Positions 53,701-62,599 of a DNA stretch of 64,000 nt are shown here, piece after piece. The notes beneath the pieces were generated by a model. It saw only the letters and a list, made by a program, of their open reading frames with translations, was not told the DNA's origin and ran no database searches. The DNA is from UBA6623 sp965226435. Lineage in GTDB: Bacteria > Acidobacteriota > Terriglobia > Bryobacterales > UBA6623. The DNA lies in NCBI GenBank assembly GCA_965226435.1, contig CBDDCY010000005.1:124001-188000 (forward strand). Direction: 5' to 3'. A program made the position numbers and the translations under genes. How positions within the stretch are numbered: position 1 is the stretch's first letter; each line of letters starts with the position of its first letter.

Positions 53701-53922
53701 GGGAGACTGCAAGGGCGGAAAGGGCCCGCGGCGATTACGGAAGCCTACCGCATCGCCTACGGGCGCGAGCCGACGCCGGCGGAAATCGCCGATGGGGAAC
53801 AGTTCCTCGACCAACAACGCCACTCGTACGAAGCCGAAGGCCGCGCCTCCGCGGCGGCGGCGGCGCTGGCTGACTATTGCCAGACGCTGCTGGGCCTCAA
53901 CGAGTTTCTCTATATTCGGTGA
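50749..53922 (+). CDS. PSD1/DUF1549/DUF1553 cytochrome c-like secreted protein
   Basis: About 1057 residues from MQPNRSVSRPALLAAVLCAF; AGGA lies 8 bp upstream, and the frame is open further but that part is repeat DNA. A signal peptide leads to a Planctomycete-type cytochrome domain with CLACHGG heme attachment (VRPLLVARCLACHGGGQKLG). DUF1549 (DHFIRQKLESKGLTPNAAAG, HWIDIARFGESDGFEQDFDR) and a second CxxCH (VGCARCHDHKYDP) follow. A beta insert precedes DUF1553 (TDADNGGGSLLARVIVNRLW, then HHHFGRGIVASPSDLGMQGE). It is common in Planctomycetes, Verrucomicrobia and Acidobacteria; probable periplasmic redox or polymer-degradation role. Confidence 0.88.
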   Translation: MQPNRSVSRPALLAAVLCAFVMPSATLAQPADAPRFNDPAQHARDMAAGLKLFTEQVRPLLVARCLACHGGGQKLGDFDLSTREALLASGKLGDSAADSRLLKLIRHEEEPFMPFQQEKLSAEAVDAIARWVDWGAPYDEPLADSSADAGQSEDAPMEVTEEQRSFWSFRPLGKAAPRAAGDSSWAASPIDHFIRQKLESKGLTPNAAAGRRALIRRAYLNLLGLPPGPEEVEAFVNDSSPDAYEKLVDGLLDSPHYGERWARHWIDIARFGESDGFEQDFDRPYSFHYRDFLIRAFNEDMPYDRFVRWQLAGDELAPDNPQAMIATGFLGGGPFPTQITEAEFETARYDELDDMIGTMGTAMLGLTVGCARCHDHKYDPIPNRDYYRLASVFGRTIRSEIDYDPGWEAYLQAKEKWDREHAELEAARAKYDRKRLSARFEKWLKRAAKGARPAIPAEQSWRVLDLTEYKSKGGAVFEKLDDGSLLASGPNTMFDSYTFTAETDATDIASIRVEALTHPSLFEQGPGRSISGQFLLGAFRVDIQSIAVGEIDPIKTELAAARATDHLQADARSVEGAANIRGTFLGWTLSPSGIGADQAAVFDFAKPIGFEDGTRLIISLRFAYNTQFALGRPRLSISTESGLEAAVGGGVPQNVVEGLALLKRAGQDALSDKQRAALFDWFGRSDKRRREHDDKLRAHRDAKPLSPKTKMQVNSEGFSPKEHAAEGRGYPHFYEKTHFLNRGDANNKVGVAEPGFLRLLMRDGRDETDWRVSPPSDWKRTGFTRASLARWMTDADNGGGSLLARVIVNRLWHHHFGRGIVASPSDLGMQGERPTHPELLDWLARDLVDHGWRLKRLHKSIMMSAVYQVSAAYDAEKAAADIGNLYRWRWTPRRLEAEAVRDSLLQVSGLLDPTMHGPGSPRAEMQRRSIYFFIKRSEPIPSMMLFDWPEHLVGIGRRPSTTIAPQALMFLNSPQTRRYAEGLAGRLQGRKGPAAITEAYRIAYGREPTPAEIADGEQFLDQQRHSYEAEGRASAAAAALADYCQTLLGLNEFLYIR

Positions 53923-53983
53923 GTCCGGAGTGGACCGCCTCCGCGGACGGGTCACCGGCGTTACGGGCTCTGCGTCGCCCGTG

Positions 53984-56900
53984 TCAAAAGCGGAAGCGCA
54001 CGTTGAGTTGGAAAGTGCGAGGCAGGCCCTCCGACCTAACAATGCCGAAAAAGGAGGCGTCGACGTTGGTGGAAGGCGTGGCCCAGTTGCGGTTGTTGAA
54101 GGCGTTGAGCAGGTCGATGCCGAAGTCGATCGAGGTTGTTTCGCCCGTCGCCACTTGCCGCCCGATGCGCAAATCCCATTGCTGAAACCCATGCATACGG
54201 ACAGCGTTGCGGCCCAGCGTTCCAGGGCGTAGTTCGTCAAAATTCGTGGGCACGACGGCTTCGAAGGCCGTTGGGTCAAAAGCGAAACGACCTGTGACCT
54301 CACGGCCGTCGGAAAGAGTGAAGGTTCGCTCTCGGCCCGGGTCCAGGCGCTGAAACTCGCCGACGAGATCGGGCCGTCCCACGCGAACGAAGCTGAAGGT
54401 CGGGTCTTCCGCCTGCCTGATATCGAGCGGCAGACCGGAGTGAAAACGCCAGATTCCGCTCACTTGCCAGCCGTCGGCCCAAGGGACCTTTTCCGCTGTG
54501 TCGCGGGGTAACCGCAGCCGATAGAACCAGGTCGCCGACACCAAGTGGCGACGGTCGAAATCGGAGTGGGACCACGGTTCGCTCACCAGCGAGTCGCGAA
54601 AAACCGTGCTGCCGTTGTCGAAAGCGTTCGACCAGGTGTAGCTGACGTCGAAGGCCGTGTTGTCGCTCAGATAGCGCGTCACTTTCCACTGCAAACCGTT
54701 GTATCGTCCGTTACCCATGCTTTCGAACAAGCGAACATTGTCGTATTGCGAATACAGGCGCATCCTGCGGATCTGACCGAAGCCGAGCAGCGGACTTCGG
54801 ACGAAAACGTTCAGCTCCCGTTGACGCTGTAGATTGAGCGAACGCGAGCCGACATAGATGACACTCAGGAAGACGCGGTGGGGCAGAAGCCTTTGCCAGC
54901 CGAACGTCCAATGATGAGCCAAGGTGTTGTCGAACAACGGGTCGAACGACAGCACGGGGAAACTGACGCGTGAGCTACGAATGGTCGCCGCGGTCACCGG
55001 CGGAATAATCGACAGCGGAGCCTCGAAACTGCCCTGTCGTTGCAGGCGGGCGAAGTTGAAGCGGGTATTGGTGCTGAAGGGCGGGAAAGTCGCTTGGAAC
55101 AGCGTCGCCGCGCTCGATCCGGCAAAAGCGCCGAAATCGTAAAAAACCCCGTAAGACGCTCGGAAGACGGAGCGGCCCGATTCACCTAAGATCAGACGAG
55201 CGGCCTTGCTCGTAGCGGTCGGTGAGTAGGCCAACCCGACTCGAGGCACGAAGTGTCGACCGTCGCTGCGTACCGTCGATCGGGGCAACGGGCCGAAGTC
55301 GCCGTCGGGGTCGCCTGGGAAGATCAAGTTGGGTAGAGTGTCCTCGAAGGCCTGTGTATCGACGTTGCGGCGGAAGGCGGCGATACGATCAAGCCGTTCG
55401 ACCGCCGGCGGCTGGGCTTCATATCGAATACCGGTGGTGATTTGCAGACCCCGTAGAGGCCGCCATTCAGCCTCGCCATAGGCCGCGAATTCATGCCAGC
55501 GGAGATTCATGCCGCGCGGCGTCGTGAGCTGGTAGAGAGCCGGAATGCCCATCAACAAGTCCGCGCCGCTGTTGCGACTACCGCGAAACGCGGTTGACGA
55601 AAACGTAAAACCACCGGCCGGATTCTCGGCGTTCGAAAAGGGCCAGATCCCGCGCCTCGCCATGGCTCCGGCGCGCAAGACGAGATTTCCCAACCGATAG
55701 GAAATGTCGTTGCGAATCTGAAACCCCGTCTGTGCCGAAGACTCGGAAAACAAGAAGGGCGCCACGCGCAGCTTCTCCGTTGCGTCGTGGTCGAGAATCG
55801 TGACGTCGGGGAGCGTCGGAGGGTCGGCTCCGTAAGTCACGAAGTCGAAGCCGAAACTTTCCGCCGAGGTATCGAGGAAGTCGGGTTGTCCGCGGCGGCT
55901 ATTGCTGGTCAGGCGTTGGCCCGCGACGCGAATGGTATTCAGCAGTCTCGCAGTGGGTGTGTAGCTGAGCGAGAGCTGGGCGTTTTGGGCTCGCTGCCGT
56001 CGCCGCACGGCCAAGCCGGGCGTTGACAACGGATCGAATGAAGGCTCGACGACGCGATTTTGAAAGTTGAAGTAGCTCCAATAGATCGCCCAATTTCCGG
56101 GCCGCCAATCGACGCGCCCCAAAAACATTTCGCCGTCCGCGGCCATGCGGCTTTCGGAACGATGCAGGTTTTCCCCTTCATTCGGAAGAGGCACGAAGGT
56201 GTCGAGATACTTCGCCATCAGCGGGTCAAAGGCTTCGGCGGGTACCTGGCCGTTGGGGAAAAGCGTAAAGCTTGCGGGGTCTCTCGGCAGATTCCGTTCG
56301 GGCGCCGATGAAAAGTCACCCGCTCTTTCCGCCAAGGTCAAGACCGGGGAAATTTCAGTGTGTTCGCGGTCTGTCCCCCAAACCTCCGCGTCGGCGAACG
56401 CAAAGAGATTACGCTTTTTCCAGATCGGCCCCCCGAATTGCCCGCCCGCGGCCCGGCCGCCGATGCGATCGGTGGAGCCATTGAACATCTCAAGCGCATC
56501 GCCCCTCCGAGGCCGCCAGAAGGCTCTCGCTTGGCCGTGCCAGTCAGCGCCGCCGTTGCGTGTGGTCACGGCCACGACGGCTCCGGCGTTGCGACCGTCC
56601 CGCGCCGAATAGGTATGGGTAACAACGCGGAATGTCTCAATCCCCTCCGGCGAGGGACCGAATGTGCCGGCTTGCGCCCCGCTGATGCGGTTTTGGGCGT
56701 TATTGGATGCGTAGTCGAGTTGATAATTGATGGCGGAGCGGCGCGAACCGTTCGCCGAAACAGGCGCGGCGAGGCCGGTGAACGGATCGACTTCGAGCGA
56801 GGCCGCCGGGCTGACTCCCGGCACCAAATGGAGCAGCTTGTCGATGGTCGTGCGGCCTTCCGATCCTAGAATCACCGGCGTGGCTTCGATCTGCTCCCGC

Positions 56901-57292
56901 ACCAAGCCGTATTCGAGAGCCATGCCTTCCAGGCCGCCTTTGGGCCTCGTCAGGGGCGCCGTCAACTTGCGCAGCTCCACGGCGATCTCGACCGGAATTT
57001 CGGGCAAGATATCGTAGGGGCCCATCCGTTGGACAGCGTAGCCTTCCAGATCGACCGCCAACGAGTAGCGCCCGGCCCGCAATCGGGTAAAGAAGAACTT
57101 ACCCGCGAGATCCGTATGGGTCGTAATCGATTGAGCCGTGGAAAGATTGATCAGGCGGATTTCCACCTGATCGAGAGGATTCTGATTCGGGTCCGCGACG
57201 AGGCCCACGATCGACCCGGCAGGGACTTGGCTAACCAGAGGCTGAGCGAACAAGACGCACGCAACCGCCGGCAGGAGCATCCTCCCGCGCAT
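53984..57292 (-). CDS. Oar-like TonB-dependent receptor with carboxypeptidase-regulatory domain
   Basis: 1102 residues. A signal peptide (LLPAVACVLFAQPLVSQ) is followed by a CarboxypepD_reg domain (GSIVGLVADPNQNPLDQVEI, then AGRYSLAVDLEGY) and a plug (INYQLDYASNNAQNRISGAQ, EGIETFRVVTHTYSARDGRN). The long barrel ends in NVRFRF with terminal Phe, the outer-membrane insertion signal. Such Oar-like proteins are much expanded in Acidobacteria and likely import oligomers. It is the gene after the ECF sigma/anti-sigma pair in the same direction. Confidence 0.9.
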   Translation of the reverse strand: MRGRMLLPAVACVLFAQPLVSQVPAGSIVGLVADPNQNPLDQVEIRLINLSTAQSITTHTDLAGKFFFTRLRAGRYSLAVDLEGYAVQRMGPYDILPEIPVEIAVELRKLTAPLTRPKGGLEGMALEYGLVREQIEATPVILGSEGRTTIDKLLHLVPGVSPAASLEVDPFTGLAAPVSANGSRRSAINYQLDYASNNAQNRISGAQAGTFGPSPEGIETFRVVTHTYSARDGRNAGAVVAVTTRNGGADWHGQARAFWRPRRGDALEMFNGSTDRIGGRAAGGQFGGPIWKKRNLFAFADAEVWGTDREHTEISPVLTLAERAGDFSSAPERNLPRDPASFTLFPNGQVPAEAFDPLMAKYLDTFVPLPNEGENLHRSESRMAADGEMFLGRVDWRPGNWAIYWSYFNFQNRVVEPSFDPLSTPGLAVRRRQRAQNAQLSLSYTPTARLLNTIRVAGQRLTSNSRRGQPDFLDTSAESFGFDFVTYGADPPTLPDVTILDHDATEKLRVAPFLFSESSAQTGFQIRNDISYRLGNLVLRAGAMARRGIWPFSNAENPAGGFTFSSTAFRGSRNSGADLLMGIPALYQLTTPRGMNLRWHEFAAYGEAEWRPLRGLQITTGIRYEAQPPAVERLDRIAAFRRNVDTQAFEDTLPNLIFPGDPDGDFGPLPRSTVRSDGRHFVPRVGLAYSPTATSKAARLILGESGRSVFRASYGVFYDFGAFAGSSAATLFQATFPPFSTNTRFNFARLQRQGSFEAPLSIIPPVTAATIRSSRVSFPVLSFDPLFDNTLAHHWTFGWQRLLPHRVFLSVIYVGSRSLNLQRQRELNVFVRSPLLGFGQIRRMRLYSQYDNVRLFESMGNGRYNGLQWKVTRYLSDNTAFDVSYTWSNAFDNGSTVFRDSLVSEPWSHSDFDRRHLVSATWFYRLRLPRDTAEKVPWADGWQVSGIWRFHSGLPLDIRQAEDPTFSFVRVGRPDLVGEFQRLDPGRERTFTLSDGREVTGRFAFDPTAFEAVVPTNFDELRPGTLGRNAVRMHGFQQWDLRIGRQVATGETTSIDFGIDLLNAFNNRNWATPSTNVDASFFGIVRSEGLPRTFQLNVRFRF

Positions 57293-57296
57293 GACT

Positions 57297-58838
57297 CTAT
57301 TGTAGGGTTTCGAGGGGAGCCTTAAGGTGCGTTATGTGACCGCGAAGACGGCTCAGCAACTCACCGCAGGAGTAGTTTCCTTGATCGGCGCGAATCGTGC
57401 CCGGCACGGCGCCAAACAGCGACGTCAGCGTCGAATCGAGTTGAAGGGCGTCGTCAAGAAGGACTTTGCCTTGCTTGAGCCAAGCGGCTTCGGCGTGAAC
57501 GGTTGCCTTATCGGCGCGGTAGGCCCAGTAGCGGCGCGGCAGCACTTCCGAGAGCCGGTCGTAGAGAGCGGCTTCCTCGTCTCGCAAGGCCGACAAGTGA
57601 AGCCGGATGATTTCACGCAGGCGGCGCTTCGTCTCGGGGGCCAACTGCTCCACATGATTACTCTCGACGCTGCTCAAGACGCTGTTCAACGCATAGGCGT
57701 GGGACAGCAACCGAGATTGGCCGCGGAAAATCCCGCTCACGTAGCGGTCCAGTTCCGCTTCGAGCAGCGATGGTTCGGGTGTCTGGAAAGACCTGCGCGC
57801 GGCGTCACTGAAGTGCGAGAGCAGAGACGTGCGCACGCCGCCGCCACTGGGACGATCCGAAGGACGGGCGGCGGAGGCCAATCGAACCGACGGCTCGGTC
57901 GTCGCCGAGCGATCGTCCCGACGCGAGCGCACATCGAAGGCGATATCGGTCTCACCGGCTGTCCGCGAGAGAGCGTCAACCACCCGGCGGCGAGACGTTT
58001 CGTCTTCGACCGTTCCCACGAAGGTCAGTCGACCGTTACGCGGCTCGGGTCGCAAATCTTCCCGCCAAACACCGGCTTTCGCCAGCAGCCAATGGCCGTC
58101 GACTACCGTCGAAGCTGTTTCGACGGTCGCCGGAACCGGGCGTGTCGGCTCGAAAGACTCAAGCGCCGCGGGAGCAAGCGGTAGCGAAATCGATGCGGCC
58201 GGATCCATGAGCGGGACCAATCGGTTCGTCGGGCCGCTCCAGGCTATCTCAAGCATCGGAGCTTCGTGGTCGAGGGCGACCGGCGGGGCGGGCGACGTTG
58301 TCGTTGTAAAGCTGAAGGCGAAACGTTCGGGCGGCAACGGCACCGTCTCGGTAGTGACGGGAAACGCAACAGCCGGCATCGGCGCGGTAAGATTTTCATC
58401 CGAGGCCGTCGCCGACCGCGCCGCTGGAGCGGCAGGCACGCGAGCGAGGTCGGCCGAAAGCCGAGTTTCGCTCGCCTGATCCTGATCGCCGGCTTGTTCG
58501 ACCGCGACCGGCGGTGAATTCAAGGCCATGTAACCGCCCAGCGCGGCCATCAGAATCGTCGCCGCAATCCCGTATGCCGGCTGGCGCCATTGCGGGAAAC
58601 CGACAATCGGCGGCAACGGACGCATCGACCCGCGCAGTCTTTCGAGCGAAGCTTCGCGCAAGGCCGCGGGCTCGGCGGGCACCGTGCGCTTCAGCTCAAG
58701 CTCGACCTCATAGAGCAGCGACTGTAGACCGACCATGGCCTCCTGGCAAAAGGCGCATCGGTCGATGTGCTCGGCGCGCTGGGGGATCAACTCCCCGTCA
58801 AAGTGCCGCAACAATTCTTCGGTTGTCAGATGCCGCAA
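57297..58838 (-). CDS. Anti-sigma-factor-like zinc-finger membrane protein
   Basis: About 513 residues from a TTG after GAGGAAGAA, inside the end of the sigma gene. The N-terminal ASD-type zinc finger is HLTTEELLRHFDGEL and HIDRCAFCQEAM (HxxxCxxC). A membrane helix (GIAATILMAALGGYMAL) follows, then a long Pro/Ala/Thr periplasmic part and a helical C-terminus with FGAVPGTIRADQGNYSCGEL. Overlap with the ECF gene by about 40 bases supports a sigma/anti-sigma pair. The very long C-terminal part is beyond a classic anti-sigma. Confidence 0.8.
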   Translation of the reverse strand: MRHLTTEELLRHFDGELIPQRAEHIDRCAFCQEAMVGLQSLLYEVELELKRTVPAEPAALREASLERLRGSMRPLPPIVGFPQWRQPAYGIAATILMAALGGYMALNSPPVAVEQAGDQDQASETRLSADLARVPAAPAARSATASDENLTAPMPAVAFPVTTETVPLPPERFAFSFTTTTSPAPPVALDHEAPMLEIAWSGPTNRLVPLMDPAASISLPLAPAALESFEPTRPVPATVETASTVVDGHWLLAKAGVWREDLRPEPRNGRLTFVGTVEDETSRRRVVDALSRTAGETDIAFDVRSRRDDRSATTEPSVRLASAARPSDRPSGGGVRTSLLSHFSDAARRSFQTPEPSLLEAELDRYVSGIFRGQSRLLSHAYALNSVLSSVESNHVEQLAPETKRRLREIIRLHLSALRDEEAALYDRLSEVLPRRYWAYRADKATVHAEAAWLKQGKVLLDDALQLDSTLTSLFGAVPGTIRADQGNYSCGELLSRLRGHITHLKAPLETLQ

Positions 58839-59346
58839 ATTCTTCCTCTGCCGCCGGGCGGAGCTTCGTGAGCGCCCGGGAAATATAACTAACGACGGTC
58901 GAGATCGAAACGTCAAGAACCTCACCAATTTCGCGGAGTTTAAGTCCCTCGCTCCGCAAGCGCAGGCACTCCAACTCGATCGCGGTCAGGCGATGCCAGG
59001 GAAGGCTCGCCAGTTCAGCCCCGCGGTCCAGCCCAACGGGCTCGACCACCATCCTGGCTTCGACCGCCAACCATCCTTGCTCATCGAGCAACTCGGGCTT
59101 CTTCTTGCGTCCCAGGTCCACCAACAGATTGTGGGCCACGCGAAACAGCCAAGCCTTGGGCTGCAAAATCTCCTCTTCTCGACTTCGGGCCTGGTAAAAG
59201 CGGACAAAGCTTTCCTGGGCGATGTCCTCGGCTTCGGAGCGATCGGAGAGGTGATAGCGAATATACCGAAGTAAACTTTCTCGGTGTTCACCGAAGAGGT
59301 CTTCGGTTTCGCGGGTGGCCGAGCTGGTGTTCCCTTGGGCTCTCAC
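58798..59346 (-). CDS. ECF-type RNA polymerase sigma factor
   Basis: 182 residues. Region 2 is YIRYHLSDRSEAEDIAQESF, with VRFYQARSREEEILQPKAWL and FRVAHNLLVD. Region 4 is LTAIELECLRLRSEGLKLRE, then IGEVLDVSISTVVSYISRAL. It directs polymerase to a dedicated promoter set when released by the coupled anti-sigma. The Oar-like receptor downstream may be a target or sensor; that is inference. Confidence 0.92.
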   Translation of the reverse strand: MRAQGNTSSATRETEDLFGEHRESLLRYIRYHLSDRSEAEDIAQESFVRFYQARSREEEILQPKAWLFRVAHNLLVDLGRKKKPELLDEQGWLAVEARMVVEPVGLDRGAELASLPWHRLTAIELECLRLRSEGLKLREIGEVLDVSISTVVSYISRALTKLRPAAEEEFAASDNRRIVAAL

Positions 59347-59566
59347 GAGAAGTCTCCCGTGCCGCTGTTGCCTGCTCTATACCCTTGAGTAGTAAAGACG
59401 TATAAGGCAACGATTCTTACGGCAAGAATCGGATATTTCCATTTTGCGCCTCGATCGGCTGGATGTCAATGGTTCCAGGCGCTCGATTGGGGAAGGACCA
59501 ACGAACCGTGGAATTCCCGGTAGCGGAGCCCGTACGGCGAAAAAGGCCCGGAACCTCCGGAACCGG

Positions 59567-61306
59567 TCAGCGCGAGTTGGGTTGATCGGAGGGTTGCGAT
59601 CGTTCGGTGCGGCCGCTTGAGCCCGGCGGCAGGTTGCGGTTGCCGGGTTGTTGCTGATTCGCTCCCGGGAAGGGATTCCCTGTACGGGGGGTGGATGTTG
59701 GTGTCCCCGGTCGCGGCGCCGTGAAGGGATTCGTTGTGCGCGGTTGCCGATTGCTACCGCCGCCGGGCCGCGGAGAGTAGGACGAGCGGCGCGAGCCTTG
59801 ACCGTAGTTCGATCCTCCGGGGCGAGGTTGGAAAGCCGAACCCGGCTGCCCCGCGGTCGGATACCCGGCCGGCACGGCGCGGCCCATGCCAACGCCTCCG
59901 CCGGGCGGCCGGCTCATTGTGCGGCTCGAGGACAACCCAGGCTGTCCGCCGGCCATAGGCATTCCACCGCCGCCCATGGCTCCCATTCCGCCACCCGCGG
60001 CTTGCGCCTCGCGGTAGTCGAAGACGAATTCCCACTCGTTATAGGCTTCGCGTTCCTTGTAGATCTTGACGCCGCGTTCCTCGGCCTTGCTCGCTACTCC
60101 GGCGATGCCCCCGGTAAAAGCCGCCCCGCCGCCGCGGTTTTGCGATGCCCGCAACCCGGCCAAGCCACCCGGTCGCGGCTGTGTCAGCAACTGCCCAATC
60201 ACGCTCGCCGCCTGGCCGCCGGCCCCTTGTCCGCCAAACCCCATCGGTCGTTGCCCGGCTTGTCCGGCCGCCCCCCGGCCTTGGCCCCCGAAGCCGCCTT
60301 GCCTTCCCGCGCCGCTTTGTCCGAAGCCGGAACCGCCGCGACGTTGGTTGCCGCGAGACTGCCGACGACCCGGGCGGTTCGCGCCCGCGCCGAACCCACC
60401 CGGCTGGGGATATCGCGACCGCTGCCCGGCTCCCGGCGGAACTTGGCTGGGCAGCGTGGTTGAGTAATCGGGATTCCGTCCGGCCGCGGCATCTTGGCCG
60501 GTCCCCTGCCGGCCGTTGAGGTCGTTGGGGTCACTGGGCGCCTCCTGTCCGGGGATGCCTCCGAATGGTCCGCCTTGACCGAGAACCTCTGGCGCGGCGG
60601 ACTGCCGCACGGCTCGGGCGCGGTCGGCACCGCGAAAACGCCCGTCCGGCGCGACAAAGCCTTGGCGGGGATCCGCGTAACCTTGCACAAAACCGCCGGC
60701 ACCCTGATAGCCCGCTTGTCCCGGGTAAGCTCCGCCTCCCGCCCGGCCGCCCGCGCCGGGAAAACCTCCCGCCTGGGGATATCCACTGCCATAGCCACCC
60801 GATTGCGCGCCGCCGGAACCGCGCAATCCGCCGCTGTTCTGACCGAAGCCGCCGCCGAAACCAGACCCCATGCCGGAACGAGAACCCGCGCCACGCCCGC
60901 CGCGAAGGCGCTCTTCCTCGTCTTCGGTGTCATAGACGATCGAGTCCTTGAAGCGCCCGTCGGGACCCATGTGCACGATCCGCCATTCGTCTTCGCCGGT
61001 GAGCGGGTCTTTGTAGCGCCGCCGCAAATAGCGCACGCCGTTGGTGTCTTCGAGATCGTCGAGTTCTTGGGGGTACTTCTGATGCTTGCGGTAGTAGAGT
61101 TCGATGGCTCGCTTGTATTGCTCGCCGCGGTAGATGAGTGTCTCTTCGCGAATTCGCTGCGCCTCCATCGCGGCCCGCGGCAGCGTAATCGCCAGTTGCA
61201 CGGCGATCGCCGCGGCGGTAAACAGCAGCGTCAACAAGACGAATCCGCCTTGATCACGACGGCGGTCGCGCGGGAGCTTTTCCGACTGGGCTTTGTGCGG
61301 CATCAA
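59567..61306 (-). CDS. Pseudopilin-like protein with long Gly-rich low-complexity region
   Basis: 579 residues. A prepilin-type N-terminus (DQGGFVLLTLLFTAAAIAVQ) with a G-F junction but no Glu at +5 leads to a GspG-like helix: YRGEQYKRAIELYYRKHQKY, then PQELDDLEDTNG and KDPLTGEDEWRIV. From residue 130 on there are about 420 residues of Gly, Gln, Arg, Ser and Pro, with FGGGFGQNSGG-type repeats. A short structured stretch, YKEREAYNEWEFVFDYREAQ, interrupts it. It overlaps the PilP-like gene by four bases, so it belongs to the pilus/secretion operon. Confidence 0.82.
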   Translation of the reverse strand: MMPHKAQSEKLPRDRRRDQGGFVLLTLLFTAAAIAVQLAITLPRAAMEAQRIREETLIYRGEQYKRAIELYYRKHQKYPQELDDLEDTNGVRYLRRRYKDPLTGEDEWRIVHMGPDGRFKDSIVYDTEDEEERLRGGRGAGSRSGMGSGFGGGFGQNSGGLRGSGGAQSGGYGSGYPQAGGFPGAGGRAGGGAYPGQAGYQGAGGFVQGYADPRQGFVAPDGRFRGADRARAVRQSAAPEVLGQGGPFGGIPGQEAPSDPNDLNGRQGTGQDAAAGRNPDYSTTLPSQVPPGAGQRSRYPQPGGFGAGANRPGRRQSRGNQRRGGSGFGQSGAGRQGGFGGQGRGAAGQAGQRPMGFGGQGAGGQAASVIGQLLTQPRPGGLAGLRASQNRGGGAAFTGGIAGVASKAEERGVKIYKEREAYNEWEFVFDYREAQAAGGGMGAMGGGGMPMAGGQPGLSSSRTMSRPPGGGVGMGRAVPAGYPTAGQPGSAFQPRPGGSNYGQGSRRSSYSPRPGGGSNRQPRTTNPFTAPRPGTPTSTPRTGNPFPGANQQQPGNRNLPPGSSGRTERSQPSDQPNSR

Positions 61307-61968
61307 CCTTGCTCAAGCGGCAGCGACTGCTGGTCCTTAAATTGTAGGTCCTGGATTACGATCGAATTCACGCCGATGCGGACGACGCGATAGCGTTTCT
61401 TGAAAACATCGCCCTCGGTGGCGATGAAAACCTCGTCCTCGTCCCCGATCAAGAAGGCCCGCTTACGGGCGTCTTTCGAGGAATTCGCGAAGCCGTAGTA
61501 TTTCCACTTAATCGGCGGGGCGGTGGGCTTGCGCACGGCGGGTTTGGGCGTTTCGACGGGCTCGGCGGATATAGCCGCCGCTGCCAGGCGTTCTTGCGCC
61601 GTTTTGACTTCCTCCGCCGAAGGTCCGGCGACTTTCGGCTTCTTGCGCTCACCGAAGCGGAATATATCCCGCTCGACGCCTTCGAAGGCGACGGCCCGTA
61701 CCTTGGCGAGCAGGTCGGTCCGCAACGTCGGGTCGACGGTCATCGGGTCCAGCGGCTCCTCGGAACCGCCGAACACGGGACGGCCCGCCGCTCGCCGTGC
61801 CGGCGGACGAGCGCGCGTCGAGGCGCGGCCGGACGCCGAACTCGAGGTCCGCGAAGCGCTACGCGGCGGCGGCGGACCCGACAAAAGCTGGGTATAGACC
61901 GAGTACCCCGCAACGGCGGTCAGCACGCCCAGCAAGATGATCTTGTTCTTTTCCGCGCCCAGTTTCAT
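61303..61968 (-). CDS. PilP-like type IV pilus/T2SS assembly protein
   Basis: 221 residues from MKLGAEKNKIILLGVLTAVA. One membrane helix is followed by a Pro/Arg/Ser linker and a C-terminal beta domain: IKWKYYGFANSSKDARKRAF, then LIGDEDEVFIATEGDVFKKR and YRVVRIGVNSIVIQDL. This GxF...V..GD.F...Y.V..I....V pattern is that of PilP/GspC-type periplasmic domains. It lies between PilO and the pseudopilin in a continuous operon. Confidence 0.75.
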   Translation of the reverse strand: MKLGAEKNKIILLGVLTAVAGYSVYTQLLSGPPPPRSASRTSSSASGRASTRARPPARRAAGRPVFGGSEEPLDPMTVDPTLRTDLLAKVRAVAFEGVERDIFRFGERKKPKVAGPSAEEVKTAQERLAAAAISAEPVETPKPAVRKPTAPPIKWKYYGFANSSKDARKRAFLIGDEDEVFIATEGDVFKKRYRVVRIGVNSIVIQDLQFKDQQSLPLEQG

Positions 61969-62008
61969 CGTTTTATCTCTAATCGGCGGTCTATCGGCCG
62001 TCTCGGCC

Positions 62009-62599
62009 TCACAAATCCCGAACAAACGTATCGATGCGCATCGTGACCTGCAGATCCGCCGACTCCGACCGCGGGCTCGCTCCTAATGATTCGATGATCA
62101 GAAACTGCTCGGAGCGATCGATCAGGTTCAGGAAGCGCACGATGTTTTCGTAGGAGCCGCGAAAGTTGGCGTTCATGCGAACGATTCCATAGTCCTCGGT
62201 TCCTTCCACCGGCTCGATGTCGTAGGTACGGTCGCGGTCTTCGATCTTCGCTTCGGTCGCCGCGGCGTTCAACTCGATAACCAGTGTTGAAAAGGTGATT
62301 TGGCGACGGATGGTGATGTCCTCGATCAATTCGTCGCCGGTCGAGCGGGCGGTTTCCACCTTGCCGACCACGTCGCGTAGTTGCTCAGCCGCCTCGCCAC
62401 GTTGCTCAAGCTGCTGTTCCAAGGCCGCGATGGCGGCGATGGTCTCTTCCTCTCGCGCGTCGAGCGGACGAACGGCGAACAAATAAAAGGCCAGGTCGAA
62501 CAGCAACAGCACACCCAACGCCACCGCGATATGGGTGTGCGAGATGCGCCGCGACCACGGTGCGTTTTGCGCCGGCGTTGTATTAAAGTTGCTGGTCAT
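62009..62599 (-). CDS. pilO: PilO-like type IV pilus inner-membrane protein
   Basis: 196 residues with a short cytoplasmic start, one membrane helix (HIAVALGVLLLFDLAFYLFA) and a coiled coil (EETIAAIAALEQQLEQRGEA). The ferredoxin-like periplasmic domain ends in MNANFRGSYENIVRFLNLID, then RSEQFLIIESL. It overlaps pilN by 17 bases. With PilN it forms the periplasmic alignment ring. Confidence 0.85.
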   Translation of the reverse strand: MTSNFNTTPAQNAPWSRRISHTHIAVALGVLLLFDLAFYLFAVRPLDAREEETIAAIAALEQQLEQRGEAAEQLRDVVGKVETARSTGDELIEDITIRRQITFSTLVIELNAAATEAKIEDRDRTYDIEPVEGTEDYGIVRMNANFRGSYENIVRFLNLIDRSEQFLIIESLGASPRSESADLQVTMRIDTFVRDL

